The notes beneath the pieces were generated by a model, which was not told the DNA's origin, did no database searches, and saw nothing but the letters and a program-made list of their open reading frames with translations. DNA of 51,646 nt from Bacillota bacterium (GTDB taxonomy: Bacteria; Bacillota; Clostridia; Oscillospirales; Acutalibacteraceae). Of this stretch, positions 16,730-23,652 are shown piece after piece. Each line of letters opens with the position of its first letter. Within the stretch, counting starts at the first letter, position 1. Both the position numbers and the translations under genes were made by a program. Location: NCBI GenBank assembly GCA_021769885.1, contig JAETSA010000012.1:1-51646 (forward strand), given 5' to 3'.

Positions 16730-17878
16730 TCACTGCTCCGACAAAATGCGGATAATCGAATCCAACTGCGCGCGCGGCACGCCGAACTCGGCTAAGCAAT
16801 TATACGCTTTTTCCTGTAAGGCGTCTCCCTCTGCGGCGGCAACGGCTTGGTAATAGGCGCTGTCTTTTACGCCGCTCGGATGGCGCTGCCCGTTGATTTT
16901 GCCGAAATTGGAGAACAGATAATCCTTATACAAATCCTCTTCGGGCACGCCGAGCAGGGCACCTACAAGATACGCAATAACTCCGGTGCGGTCTGTGCCG
17001 ATGTTGCAGTGGAAGATGACAGGATAATTCTCTTCATCCGCCAAAATGGAGAACACACGCAGTAAAGACTCGCGGTTGCCGTTGAAGGTGTCGCCTTCCC
17101 ATTCCATCGGAATGCTGTAATAGGTGACTGTATCCCCGAGCGGGCTTGCGGTGATGCCGCCCGTTTCGCCGTCCGCCTTGCGGATGTCGATTTCCGTCTT
17201 GACGCCGAGAAACTCCAGCATCGTTCTCTTGCCTGCCTCGGTAATCTCAATGTTGACTTCCTCTGCACTGCTTTCGTTGAGTCTGCCGCAGCGGAACAGC
17301 ATACCCTGCCGTGTTCTCGTGCCGCTTTCGGTCATCCAGCCGCCGAGGTCGCGGACATTGGTGATGCCGTCCACATACAGATTGCGCGGTGCGGCGTCCG
17401 CAGTGGCAAATTCCGCTACAGGACTTGTCACACCGTCGGCGGTGACCGTCCAATAATAGGCGGTGGCGATTTTCAGATTGTATACCAATATGTTCTGCTC
17501 ACTTGTGGTGCAGGACATCACATTCTGCATATCGGGCGATTCACTGATGCATAAGGTGTACTGTGTTACGCCGTCCTGCGCGTTTTGATATGTCCACTTA
17601 AACTCGACTGCCTCAGGGTGGCTTTTTTCCTTCTTGCCGCTTGCGTAGTGCGCGAGATTTTTATAATTGCCGTTTAAGAATCTCGCTTGCGCTTTGGTAT
17701 GCAGGTCTACGGTTTCACCCACGGGAGATACGACTGTAAATCCCGAAACGGTATCTACGATGCCGACGGAGGCAGAAGCTTTGCCGGAATCGGGCGAAGT
17801 GCTGCAGCCGGAAAATACCGAAAGCACCAACAAAAGGGAGAGAAAAACTGCGAGTGACTTTTTCAAAATCGGTTGCAT
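16730..17878 (-). CDS. Lipoprotein tyrosine phosphatase-like protein
   Basis: A predicted secreted lipoprotein with a protein tyrosine/serine phosphatase domain of the Y_phosphatase3 type. The 382 residues begin with a lipoprotein signal peptide (basic MQPILKK, hydrophobic core, lipobox SVFSGC with Cys at residue 25). A middle segment of about 100 residues resembles a fibronectin III-like sandwich (KWTYQNAQDGVTQYTL). The phosphatase domain has the P-loop HCNIGTDRTG with the catalytic Cys at about residue 291 and an upstream NVRDLGG motif. ATG 17878 is supported by AAGGAG 7 nt before it. It stands alone under its own promoter. The substrate is unknown; a cell-surface phosphoester is likely. 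Confidence 0.88.
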   Translation of the reverse strand: MQPILKKSLAVFLSLLLVLSVFSGCSTSPDSGKASASVGIVDTVSGFTVVSPVGETVDLHTKAQARFLNGNYKNLAHYASGKKEKSHPEAVEFKWTYQNAQDGVTQYTLCISESPDMQNVMSCTTSEQNILVYNLKIATAYYWTVTADGVTSPVAEFATADAAPRNLYVDGITNVRDLGGWMTESGTRTRQGMLFRCGRLNESSAEEVNIEITEAGKRTMLEFLGVKTEIDIRKADGETGGITASPLGDTVTYYSIPMEWEGDTFNGNRESLLRVFSILADEENYPVIFHCNIGTDRTGVIAYLVGALLGVPEEDLYKDYLFSNFGKINGQRHPSGVKDSAYYQAVAAAEGDALQEKAYNCLAEFGVPRAQLDSIIRILSEQ

Positions 17879-17909
17879 AGATACGCTCCTTTTTGGTAAA
17901 TAATATAAA

Positions 17910-17938
17910 ATTATATCATACAATTCGACAGTATACAA
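17910..17938 (-). promoter_or_regulatory. Promoter of the lipoprotein phosphatase gene
   Basis: Minus strand TTGTAT, 17-bp spacer, extended -10 TGA-TATAAT. Confidence 0.75.
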
Positions 17939-17974
17939 GATTTTGCTTTTCTATAATAGTATATTATTGCATTG

Positions 17975-18003
17975 TTGACACAGGACACGAATTTTGATAC
18001 TAT
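17975..18003 (+). promoter_or_regulatory. Promoter of the small hydrophobic peptide
   Basis: TTGACA at 17975-17980, 17-bp spacer, extended -10 TGA-TACTAT at 17996-18003. The transcript should start near 18010, just before an inverted repeat (18011-18021). Confidence 0.85.
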
Positions 18004-18069
18004 AGATGCGCAGGGTGACACCTGTCACGGTAGGCGGTTTAGTTTTGCCCCTGAAAGGGGGCGTTGTCT

Positions 18070-18144
18070 ATGGAGCAGTACGCGTTTATTATACTTGTTT
18101 TAATTTTCGCAACAGGTTACATATTGACAATAAAAAAGAAATAG
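18070..18144 (+). CDS. 24-residue hydrophobic peptide, candidate type I toxin
   Basis: A very small gene that encodes a single hydrophobic helix (MEQYAFIILVLIF... to residue 20) ending in three lysines. This is the layout of type I toxins such as Fst- or TxpA-like membrane peptides, though the sequence does not match one I know. The ribosome site AAAGGGGG (18054-18061) is 8 nt from ATG but lies inside a hairpin, GCCCC/GGGGGC (18047-18062), so translation is probably restrained. The AAGAAATAG end of the gene forms one arm of a terminator hairpin shared with a convergent RNA from 18218. A strong promoter precedes it. That it is a toxin is inferred from this organisation only. Confidence 0.65.
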   Translation: MEQYAFIILVLIFATGYILTIKKK

Positions 18145-18218
18145 CCGCCCTCGCCTAAAAGTGCAGCTATTTCTTTCAGCTAATCTTTGGGGTAAACCGT
18201 CTACTAGTGTCACCCTGT
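18131..18218 (-). ncRNA. Candidate antisense RNA to the small peptide gene
   Basis: An RNA of about 88 nt is predicted from the minus promoter at 18225-18253. It would end at the hairpin AAAGAAATAGC/GCTATTTCTTT, which is followed on the minus strand by TTTTTTATT. It overlaps the 3' end of the peptide gene. Its 5' end repeats the 5' leader of the sense RNA (GGGTGACAC, TAGACGGTTTA, CCCC). Confidence 0.6.
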
Positions 18219-18224
18219 GTTTAT

Positions 18225-18253
18225 AGTATAATCCGAACGAGTAAAAATGTCAA
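18225..18253 (-). promoter_or_regulatory. Promoter of the antisense RNA
   Basis: Minus strand TTGACA (18248-18253), 17-bp spacer, TATACT (18225-18230): near-perfect consensus with no open reading frame downstream other than the antisense path. Confidence 0.8.
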
Positions 18254-18304
18254 CCCGCATTCGCACATACGGGTGACAAATATGAAAATACAGTTAAAAA
18301 ACAC

Positions 18305-18333
18305 TTGACTTGTCTGGGTTTATATGTTATAGT
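18305..18333 (+). promoter_or_regulatory. rpmG-secE-nusG promoter
   Basis: TTGACT at 18305-18310, 17-bp spacer, extended -10 TGT-TATAGT at 18325-18333. Confidence 0.8.
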
Positions 18334-18340
18334 ATCTGTA

Positions 18341-18364
18341 CCTCTGAAAGAGGGTTCTTTTTTT
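18341..18364 (+). terminator. Leader hairpin with T-run before rpmG (possible attenuator)
   Basis: A small stem CCTCT/AGAGG with GAA loop followed by GTTCTTTTTTT, only about 8 nt after the expected transcript start. A second hairpin AAGCGGT/ACCGCTT lies at 18395-18414. The first stem is short, so termination would be weak; the pair may control the operon. Confidence 0.4.
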
Positions 18365-18432
18365 GTGCCCTGTTTTCTGAGGCAGGCTATGAAAAAGCGG
18401 TCTTTTCACCGCTTAGTAACGGAGGTGCCGAA

Positions 18433-18582
18433 ATGAGAGTCAAAATCACACTCGCTTGCACGGAATGCAAGCAGCGCAACTACAACACGAAGAAAAACAA
18501 GAAAAACACGCCCGACCGGCTGGAGATGAACAAGTACTGCAGATTCTGCAAGAAACACACACTCCACAGAGAAACAAAATAA
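18433..18582 (+). CDS. rpmG: 50S ribosomal protein L33
   Basis: L33 is a small zinc-ribbon protein of the large ribosomal subunit. The 49 residues [17 protein letters not shown]... carry the two CxxC pairs (CTEC and CRFC) of the zinc-binding form. ATG 18433 follows ACGGAGGTG at a good distance. An open frame running up to 18310 has no ribosome site near its start. It is the first gene of rpmG-secE-nusG, and secE begins 14 bp after the stop. The promoter at 18305 and leader hairpins precede it. Confidence 0.96.
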   Translation: MRVKITLACTECKQRNYNTKKNKKNTPDRLEMNKYCRFCKKHTLHRETK

Positions 18583-18596
18583 GACGGAGGATTATT

Positions 18597-18986
18597 ATGG
18601 CTGACGAAATCAAAAAAGAAGCTGCCGAAACCTCGAAGTCGAAGCCTGAAATGGCAAAGAAAGACGCCGCAAAGAAAAACAGCGGCAAAAAATCGGGCGA
18701 AAAAAAGCCGAACATTTTTGTGCGTATGGGCAAAGCCATTGCCAAGTTCTTTAAGGACGAAAAAGGCGAGTGCAAAAAAATCGTTTGGCCGGACAGAAAA
18801 ACCGTCCTGAAGAGCTCGCTGGTCGTTATCGTTACGGTCGCGATTCTCGGCGTGGTCATTTGGCTTGTGGATACCGGTCTTTCCGAAGGCGTGAAGGCTC
18901 TTATCAATCTTGCCGAAAAGGTCGGCGAGGACGAGCCGACAACGGCCACCGCCGGTGCAATCATTTCCGGCTTGTTCGGAATGTAA
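18597..18986 (+). CDS. secE: Preprotein translocase subunit SecE
   Basis: SecE clamps the SecY channel in the cytoplasmic membrane. The 129 residues have a long lysine-rich, low-complexity N-terminal tail (1-45), the amphipathic conserved stretch with ECKKIVWPDRK (58-68), and one membrane helix at about 73-92. This is longer than the 60-70 residue SecE of bacilli but normal for clostridial forms with a charged extension. ATG 18597 follows ACGGAGG. It lies between rpmG and nusG, the standard order. Confidence 0.95.
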   Translation: MADEIKKEAAETSKSKPEMAKKDAAKKNSGKKSGEKKPNIFVRMGKAIAKFFKDEKGECKKIVWPDRKTVLKSSLVVIVTVAILGVVIWLVDTGLSEGVKALINLAEKVGEDEPTTATAGAIISGLFGM

Positions 18987-19001
18987 CGGAGGTTTTTCGG
19001 T

Positions 19002-19562
19002 ATGGCAGATGCTGCAAAATGGTATGTTGTGCATACCTATTCCGGTTATGAAAACAAGGTCGCGGCAAACATCGTGACTGTTGTGGAAAACCGTAAAATG
19101 CAAGACCAGATTCTGGAGGTTAAGGTTCCCACCGAAATTGTCACCGAAATCCGTGAGGACGGGACTAAAAAAGAGGTGGAGCGCAAAATCTTCCCGGGTT
19201 ATGTGCTTGTAAAGTTCGCCGTCTTTGAAAATGAGGACAGTGACGAGCTGAAAATGACCGACGATGCATGGTATGTTGTGCGAAATACGCGCGGCGTAAC
19301 CGGCTTTGTAGGCCCTGAAAGCAAACCCGTTCCCTTAACGGAGGAGGAGATTCTCAAATTGGGCGTTGAAAAACGCGTGGTTGAGGTCAACTACGAAAAG
19401 GGCGATATGGTTACAATCATCGATGGTGCGTTTGACGGCGTCATCGGTGTGGTGGACGATATCGATATCGAGGGCAATTCCGTGCGTGTCATCATTTCGA
19501 TGTTCGGCAAGGAAACCCCTGTTGATTTGGAACTTGACCAGGTCGAAACGGTCAAAGAGTAA
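19002..19562 (+). CDS. nusG: Transcription termination/antitermination protein NusG
   Basis: NusG binds RNA polymerase and affects pausing, termination and coupling to ribosomes. The 186 residues hold the NGN domain (KWYVVHTYSGYENKV..., about 5-110) and the C-terminal KOW domain with GDMVTIIDGAFDGVIGVVDDID at about 132-153. An acidic insert (VFENEDSDELKMTDD) lies in the NGN domain. The ribosome site ACGGAGG is 9 nt before ATG. It is third in the rpmG-secE-nusG unit and is followed by rplK after a 119-bp leader. Confidence 0.97.
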   Translation: MADAAKWYVVHTYSGYENKVAANIVTVVENRKMQDQILEVKVPTEIVTEIREDGTKKEVERKIFPGYVLVKFAVFENEDSDELKMTDDAWYVVRNTRGVTGFVGPESKPVPLTEEEILKLGVEKRVVEVNYEKGDMVTIIDGAFDGVIGVVDDIDIEGNSVRVIISMFGKETPVDLELDQVETVKE

Positions 19563-19599
19563 TTTATTTTCGGTAATCAGCGGAAATTCCGCTTTTTAT

Positions 19600-19668
19600 G
19601 GCGTATCTCAAGATACGCCGTGGGAGGAGCAGGCGAAGTCAACTGTTCCGCCACTACCACGAATTTTG
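19600..19668 (+). promoter_or_regulatory. rplK leader structure
   Basis: A perfect 9-bp hairpin GGCGTATCT/AGATACGCC (19600-19619) is followed by CGTGGGAGGAG...CCACTACCACG. The GTGGGAGGA...CCAC frame resembles the element before rplA and may be a ribosomal protein binding site. Confidence 0.5.
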
Positions 19669-19681
19669 GAGGTGCAAACAA

Positions 19682-20107
19682 ATGGCTCAAAAGGTTGTAG
19701 GCTTTATTAAGCTGCAAATCCCCGCCGGCAAAGCAACACCGGCACCGCCCGTTGGTCCGGCACTCGGTCAGCACGGCGTAAACATTATGGCGTTCACAAA
19801 GGAATTTAACGAGCGCACCAAGAACGATATGGGTCTGATTATCCCTGTCGTCATCACGGTTTATGCAGACCGTTCTTTCACATTCGTAACAAAAACTCCG
19901 CCCGCCGCAGTTCTGATTAAGAAGGCTTGCGGTATTGAGAGCGGCTCGGGTGTTCCGAATAAGACAAAGGTCGCAACGATTTCGAACGAGCAGATCCGCA
20001 AAATTGCCGAGCAGAAAATGCCCGACCTCAATGCGTCGAGCGTCGAAGCCGCTATGAGCATGATCGCGGGAACCGCGCGTTCTATGGGCGTTACGGTTAC
20101 AGATTGA
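19682..20107 (+). CDS. rplK: 50S ribosomal protein L11
   Basis: L11 forms the GTPase-associated stalk base with 23S rRNA. The 141 residues show the classic [34 protein letters not shown] start and the C-terminal RNA-binding domain ending [13 protein letters not shown] 19682 follows TTGGAGGTG. The longer frame from 19598 runs through the leader hairpin and is rejected. It lies between nusG and rplA as usual. Confidence 0.97.
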   Translation: MAQKVVGFIKLQIPAGKATPAPPVGPALGQHGVNIMAFTKEFNERTKNDMGLIIPVVITVYADRSFTFVTKTPPAAVLIKKACGIESGSGVPNKTKVATISNEQIRKIAEQKMPDLNASSVEAAMSMIAGTARSMGVTVTD

Positions 20108-20115
20108 TGCTCCTT

Positions 20116-20156
20116 CGTGGGAGGAAACATCCGATTAACCACTTTATGGGAGGAAA
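20116..20156 (+). promoter_or_regulatory. Candidate L1-binding leader before rplA
   Basis: CGTGGGAGGA...TCC-GATTAACCAC is a short stem with conserved loops, the type of rRNA-mimic site that L1 binds to repress its own operon. It ends next to the rplA ribosome site ATGGGAGG. Confidence 0.55.
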
Positions 20157-20165
20157 TTAGCAGTT

Positions 20166-20876
20166 ATGAAACACGGTAAAAAATATGCGGAAAGCGCAAA
20201 GCTGATCGACAGAACCAAGCTGTACGATACAGACGAAGCGCTTGCGCTTACAGTAAAAACAGCAACGGCGAAATTTGATGAAACCGTTGAAATTCACGTC
20301 CGTTTGGGCGTTGACTCGCGCCACGCTGACCAGCAGGTTCGCGGTGCGGTCGTTCTGCCGAACGGCACAGGCAAAAAGGTTCGTGTCGCTGTATTCGCAA
20401 AGGGTGCAGATGCTGATGCGGCTGCTGCTGCCGGCGCAGAAATCGTCGGTGCAGAAGACCTTGTTCAGCAGGTGCAGGGCGGTATGATGGACTTTGACGT
20501 CTGCGTTGCAGCCCCCAATATGATGGGCTTGGTCGGCCGTCTCGGTAAAATCCTCGGCCCTCGCGGCTTGATGCCGTCGCCCAAGGCAGGTACCGTTACA
20601 CCTGATGTTGCTAAGGCAGTTACCGAAGCAAAAGCAGGTAAAATCGAGTACAGACTTGACAAAACCAATATCATTCACTGCCCCATCGGCAAGGTATCCT
20701 TCGGCGCTGAAAAGCTTGCTGAGAATATGAACACCTTGATGGACGCAATCGTTAAGGCGAAGCCCGCCGCGATGAAGGGTCAGTACATCAAGTCCTGTGT
20801 GGTTGCCACCACCATGGGCCCCGGTGTAAAGGTGAATGCCAATAAATTCGCAGCAGCTCCTGTTGCCGCTGAATAA
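20166..20876 (+). CDS. rplA: 50S ribosomal protein L1
   Basis: L1 binds 23S rRNA near the E site and commonly represses its own mRNA. The 236 residues are full length, starting [15 protein letters not shown] and containing the family motif [18 protein letters not shown] at about 135-152. The ribosome site GGGAGG is 9-10 nt before ATG. It follows rplK by 58 bp, in which a GTGGGAGGA...AACCAC element fits an L1 target. A separate promoter for rplJL begins 10 bp after the stop. Confidence 0.97.
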   Translation: MKHGKKYAESAKLIDRTKLYDTDEALALTVKTATAKFDETVEIHVRLGVDSRHADQQVRGAVVLPNGTGKKVRVAVFAKGADADAAAAAGAEIVGAEDLVQQVQGGMMDFDVCVAAPNMMGLVGRLGKILGPRGLMPSPKAGTVTPDVAKAVTEAKAGKIEYRLDKTNIIHCPIGKVSFGAEKLAENMNTLMDAIVKAKPAAMKGQYIKSCVVATTMGPGVKVNANKFAAAPVAAE

Positions 20877-20885
20877 TTTTGATAC

Positions 20886-20914
20886 TTGACATATCCTTTT
20901 GGATGTGTTAGTAT
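20886..20914 (+). promoter_or_regulatory. rplJL promoter
   Basis: TTGACA at 20886-20891, 17-bp spacer, extended -10 TGT-TAGTAT at 20906-20914. A TATAAT at 20 bp spacing overlaps it. Confidence 0.7.
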
Positions 20915-20924
20915 AATATCCGCT

Positions 20925-21040
20925 TGCCGAAGACAGCAGGTGCATTTTGCGTAAGGACTTCGCAGTCCGCCTGCCGAGGAAAAGTTGTGAAATTTTGATT
21001 TTACAGGCCTTTTCCGTTCTTTGCGGAGAAGGTCTTTTTC
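20925..21040 (+). promoter_or_regulatory. Ribosomal protein L10 leader with attenuator
   Basis: The GCCGAAGACAGCAGGTGC...GCAGTCCGCCTGCCGAGG core (about 20935-20978) fits the L10 leader family. It ends in a terminator with arms AGGCCTTTTCCG and CGGAGAAGGTCT (21005-21016 with 21024-21035) and a T-run. L10(L12) binding probably controls read-through into rplJ. Confidence 0.8.
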
Positions 21041-21084
21041 ATTCTCATAAAGCAAGCGCAAATTTTATCGGGAGGTGAATCCGT

Positions 21085-21654
21085 TTGCCCAGTGAGAAAG
21101 TATTGGAAATGAAAAAACAGCAGGTTGCTGACCTCAAAGCTCGCTTTGAAGCCGCCTGCGCAGGTGTAATCGTAGATTACAAGGGTATTTCCGTGGCTGA
21201 CGACACCAAGCTTCGTAAAGAGCTTCGTGAAGCAGGCGTGAAATACACGGTTACGAAAAACACCTTAATCCATCTTGCTATTGATGGTACTGATCTTCAG
21301 GGTTTGGACAGCGTGCTTGAAGGCACAACTGCTGTTGCGACCAGTGAAGACGACTATGTTGCCGCCGCGAGAATCCTCGGGAAATACGCAGAAGGCAATG
21401 ACAGTTTCAATATGAAAGGCGGTTTCTTGGATAACGAGGTTATCGATCTTGAGAAGCTTACAAGTCTTTCAAAACTTCCGTCGCGTGAAATTCTTCTTGC
21501 GACCGTTCTCAGCGCTTTCAACGCACCGATGGCTGCTTTTGCACGCGCCATTCAGGCTGTTGTTGACAAGAGCGGCGAGGAAGTCCCCGCTGCCGCTGAA
21601 GAGCCTGCTGCCCCCGAAGCAGCACCCGCAGCAGAGGAAACCCCTGCTGAATAA
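21085..21654 (+). CDS. rplJ: 50S ribosomal protein L10
   Basis: L10 anchors the L7/L12 stalk. The 189 residues begin MPSEKVLEMKKQQVADLK, a usual clostridial start, here read from TTG 21085 with GGGAGGTGA 6 nt upstream. The rRNA-binding N-terminal domain is complete. The C-terminus ends in an alanine/glutamate/proline-rich tail of about 27 residues, longer than in E. coli but seen in relatives. It is preceded by the L10 leader and followed by rplL after 34 bp. Confidence 0.96.
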   Translation: MPSEKVLEMKKQQVADLKARFEAACAGVIVDYKGISVADDTKLRKELREAGVKYTVTKNTLIHLAIDGTDLQGLDSVLEGTTAVATSEDDYVAAARILGKYAEGNDSFNMKGGFLDNEVIDLEKLTSLSKLPSREILLATVLSAFNAPMAAFARAIQAVVDKSGEEVPAAAEEPAAPEAAPAAEETPAE

Positions 21655-21688
21655 TATTTAAAATTACTTTATATTGGAGGAAAATAAA

Positions 21689-22066
21689 ATGGCATCTGAA
21701 AAAGTTACCGCATTGCTTGAAGAAATCAAAGCAATGACCGTTCTTGAGCTTTCTGAGCTCGTACATGCAGTTGAAGAGGAATTCGGCGTATCCGCAGCAG
21801 CGGCTGTCGCAGTAGCAGCACCCGCAGACGGCGGTGCAGCAGCGGCTGAAGAAAAGACTGAGTTTGACGTTGTTCTTGCAGAAGTCGGTTCTGAAAAAAT
21901 CAAGGTTATCAAGGCTGTTCGTGAAATCACCGGTCTTGGCCTCGGCGAAGCAAAGGCTCTCGTTGACGGCGCTCCCAAAACCCTCAAAGAGGCTATGCCC
22001 AAAGAGGAAGCAGAAGCTGCAAAAGCTAAGCTCGAAGAAGTCGGCGCAAAAGTCGAACTCAAATAA
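21689..22066 (+). CDS. rplL: 50S ribosomal protein L7/L12
   Basis: L7/L12 is the flexible stalk protein that recruits translation factors. The 125 residues show the N-terminal dimerisation helix pair, an alanine-rich hinge (about 35-55) and the C-terminal domain with [28 protein letters not shown] 21689 is set by TTGGAGGAAA. The stop is 18 bp before a strong terminator, closing the rplJL unit. Confidence 0.97.
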   Translation: MASEKVTALLEEIKAMTVLELSELVHAVEEEFGVSAAAAVAVAAPADGGAAAAEEKTEFDVVLAEVGSEKIKVIKAVREITGLGLGEAKALVDGAPKTLKEAMPKEEAEAAKAKLEEVGAKVELK

Positions 22067-22084
22067 GTTTTTCCGCAATTCCCG

Positions 22085-22115
22085 CACCCTGCCGACAACG
22101 GCAGGGTGTTTTTTT
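22085..22115 (+). terminator. rplJL terminator
   Basis: A 10-bp stem CACCCTGCCG/CGGCAGGGTG with an ACAA loop, followed by seven T. Confidence 0.95.
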
Positions 22116-22217
22116 GTTTCCTGTGAAAAGTCAGCATTCCCTTTACTTTTCACGGTTTATTTGCTATACTGTATCCATTCAAATCGGGATTTGTTGAAAA
22201 AAGAAAGGGGATTTTTC

Positions 22218-23282
22218 ATGGCAAAAGAAATGTTAAGTGAGGTACAGCTTCGCAACGCTTTGGCGATGGTCGCAGGGGCTGACCCGAACGGCTGTTTTTT
22301 TGTGGCGAATGAGATAAACAACAGCGATATCGCCATCAGCGCGGCGTTCGGTGCAATCGGTTCGGCAATCGTGGCGGCGGAAAACAGCGGCAAGCCGCAG
22401 GCGCATTTAATCAATTATACGGCATACGGCATCTACTTCGTCCCGATTTATTTCCAAAAGAAAACGGGATATGTGTTAGCTCCCGAACAGAACTTTTTCA
22501 TTCCGCATCAGGAAATCGAATCCGTTGCGGTTGTGGGGTCAGGCTGGAAGTTCTATGAAATCCGCATCAAAACGGCGAACGGCAGAAAATTCCGTTTCAA
22601 TACCGTTCGAAAAAAGAAGAATGAAGCCTATCACGCGGCAAATGTTAGCCGATTCCGTGAAATTTACGCCGCGGACAGCAAAAAAGCAGAGCGTAAAGGC
22701 AAAATTACCTCTGCTGTGGTTGCGGTGTTTTTCCTGCTGATTTTGGTCGGCGTTATCGTTTTGGCTGTCACCTCGGATGACACCGATACACCGCAGGCGG
22801 ACGCACCGCAGGGCGGTACTGCACAGACGCAGAGCTATATGGCAGACGGTACACGCGTGCCGCTGGAGTTCTGCCGAATCGACAGCACATTTGATATTCT
22901 GCTGCCCACCACCTTTACGGATTTAAGCGAGGCAGAATTTGCAGCGACGTTTCCCGACAGCGTCGGCTTAGCAGTCGCCGATACTGATCGTACAGTGTAT
23001 GTGGTTGTGCGTGCGTGGAATGCAGGTGAAATGCAGGTGGATGCAGACGCCCTGAAAGCGGAGTATACGCAGAACGGCGAAGTGCTGTCTGCAAAAGCAG
23101 AAACCCGAAACGGGTTGCAGTTTGCCGAGGTGAAGGCTGTAGAGTCTGACGGTACCTATATTCATACCGCAGAATTTGAAGCGGACGGCGCATTCTATTC
23201 CGTCTCTTTTATAGCAGACAGCACTGCCCGTACCGCTTGGGAAAATGCGTCGGATATGATTCTGCACTCTATCACACTGTAA
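22218..23282 (+). CDS. Membrane-anchored hypothetical protein
   Basis: I do not recognise a named family. The 354 residues divide into an N-terminal cytoplasmic part (1-170) with alternating strands and a basic patch (RKKKNEAYH) that looks like a pleckstrin-like module, one membrane helix at about 172-195 (ITSAVVAVFFLLILVGVIVL), an acidic threonine-rich linker, and an outside domain (about 220-354). ATG 22218 follows AAAGGGG. An extended -10 TGC-TATACT at about 22162-22170 may be its promoter. It is monocistronic, between the rplJL and its own terminator. A surface or stress role is possible but not shown. Confidence 0.75.
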   Translation: MAKEMLSEVQLRNALAMVAGADPNGCFFVANEINNSDIAISAAFGAIGSAIVAAENSGKPQAHLINYTAYGIYFVPIYFQKKTGYVLAPEQNFFIPHQEIESVAVVGSGWKFYEIRIKTANGRKFRFNTVRKKKNEAYHAANVSRFREIYAADSKKAERKGKITSAVVAVFFLLILVGVIVLAVTSDDTDTPQADAPQGGTAQTQSYMADGTRVPLEFCRIDSTFDILLPTTFTDLSEAEFAATFPDSVGLAVADTDRTVYVVVRAWNAGEMQVDADALKAEYTQNGEVLSAKAETRNGLQFAEVKAVESDGTYIHTAEFEADGAFYSVSFIADSTARTAWENASDMILHSITL

Positions 23283-23310
23283 CGATACAATGATATTCAA
23301 AAGCGAACCG

Positions 23311-23340
23311 CCGCCTGCTTTGCAGGGCAGGCGGTTTTTT
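23311..23340 (+). terminator. Terminator after the membrane-anchored protein
   Basis: CCGCCTGC (23311-23318) pairs with GCAGGCGG (23327-23334), followed by a T-run. Confidence 0.9.
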
Positions 23341-23481
23341 TATGCTCGAAGCGTCCGAAGCAAGCTGTAATGCAAAGTCAAAAAAATTTTTGTTCTTACG
23401 GACATTCGGCAGAGGACTTTCGTCTTTCTTATTGTAGATGCCGATATACGGTCTGTAAAATTCTTCCGTGCGCAAAAAAAC

Positions 23482-23524
23482 TGCAAAAATATGCAAAAAT
23501 CCCCGTAAATCTGCAAATTATGCA
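23482..23524. promoter_or_regulatory. Paired palindromes before putP (candidate operator)
   Basis: TGCAAAAATATGCA (23482-23495) and TGCAAATTATGCA (23512-23524) start 30 bp apart, about three helix turns, just before the -35 at 23543. They may bind a dimeric regulator on one face of the DNA. Confidence 0.4.
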
Positions 23525-23542
23525 GTCCATACGTGAAAATGC

Positions 23543-23571
23543 TTTACAAATTTTGCATTTTTTATTATACT
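23543..23571 (+). promoter_or_regulatory. putP promoter
   Basis: TTTACA at 23543-23548, 17-bp spacer, TATACT at 23566-23571. Confidence 0.7.
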
Positions 23572-23652
23572 ATTATGGTATATAAAATGGGGAGGCGTTT
23601 CGATGCAGACACGCGCTCCGCAAACCCGCATTTCACAGGAGGAATGAATTTT

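Noticed and set aside
18011-18217. The inverted-repeat locus as a MITE or small transposon
   Set aside because: No target-site duplication was seen next to the 11-bp ends, and promoters, ribosome site and terminator are all placed sensibly for two RNAs; a MITE origin cannot be fully excluded.
17975-18253. A retron or group II intron at the inverted-repeat locus
   Set aside because: There is no reverse transcriptase gene, and the element is too short.
18310-18432. Longer rpmG frame
   Set aside because: It begins inside the promoter and crosses the leader hairpins; ATG 18433 gives the exact L33 length.
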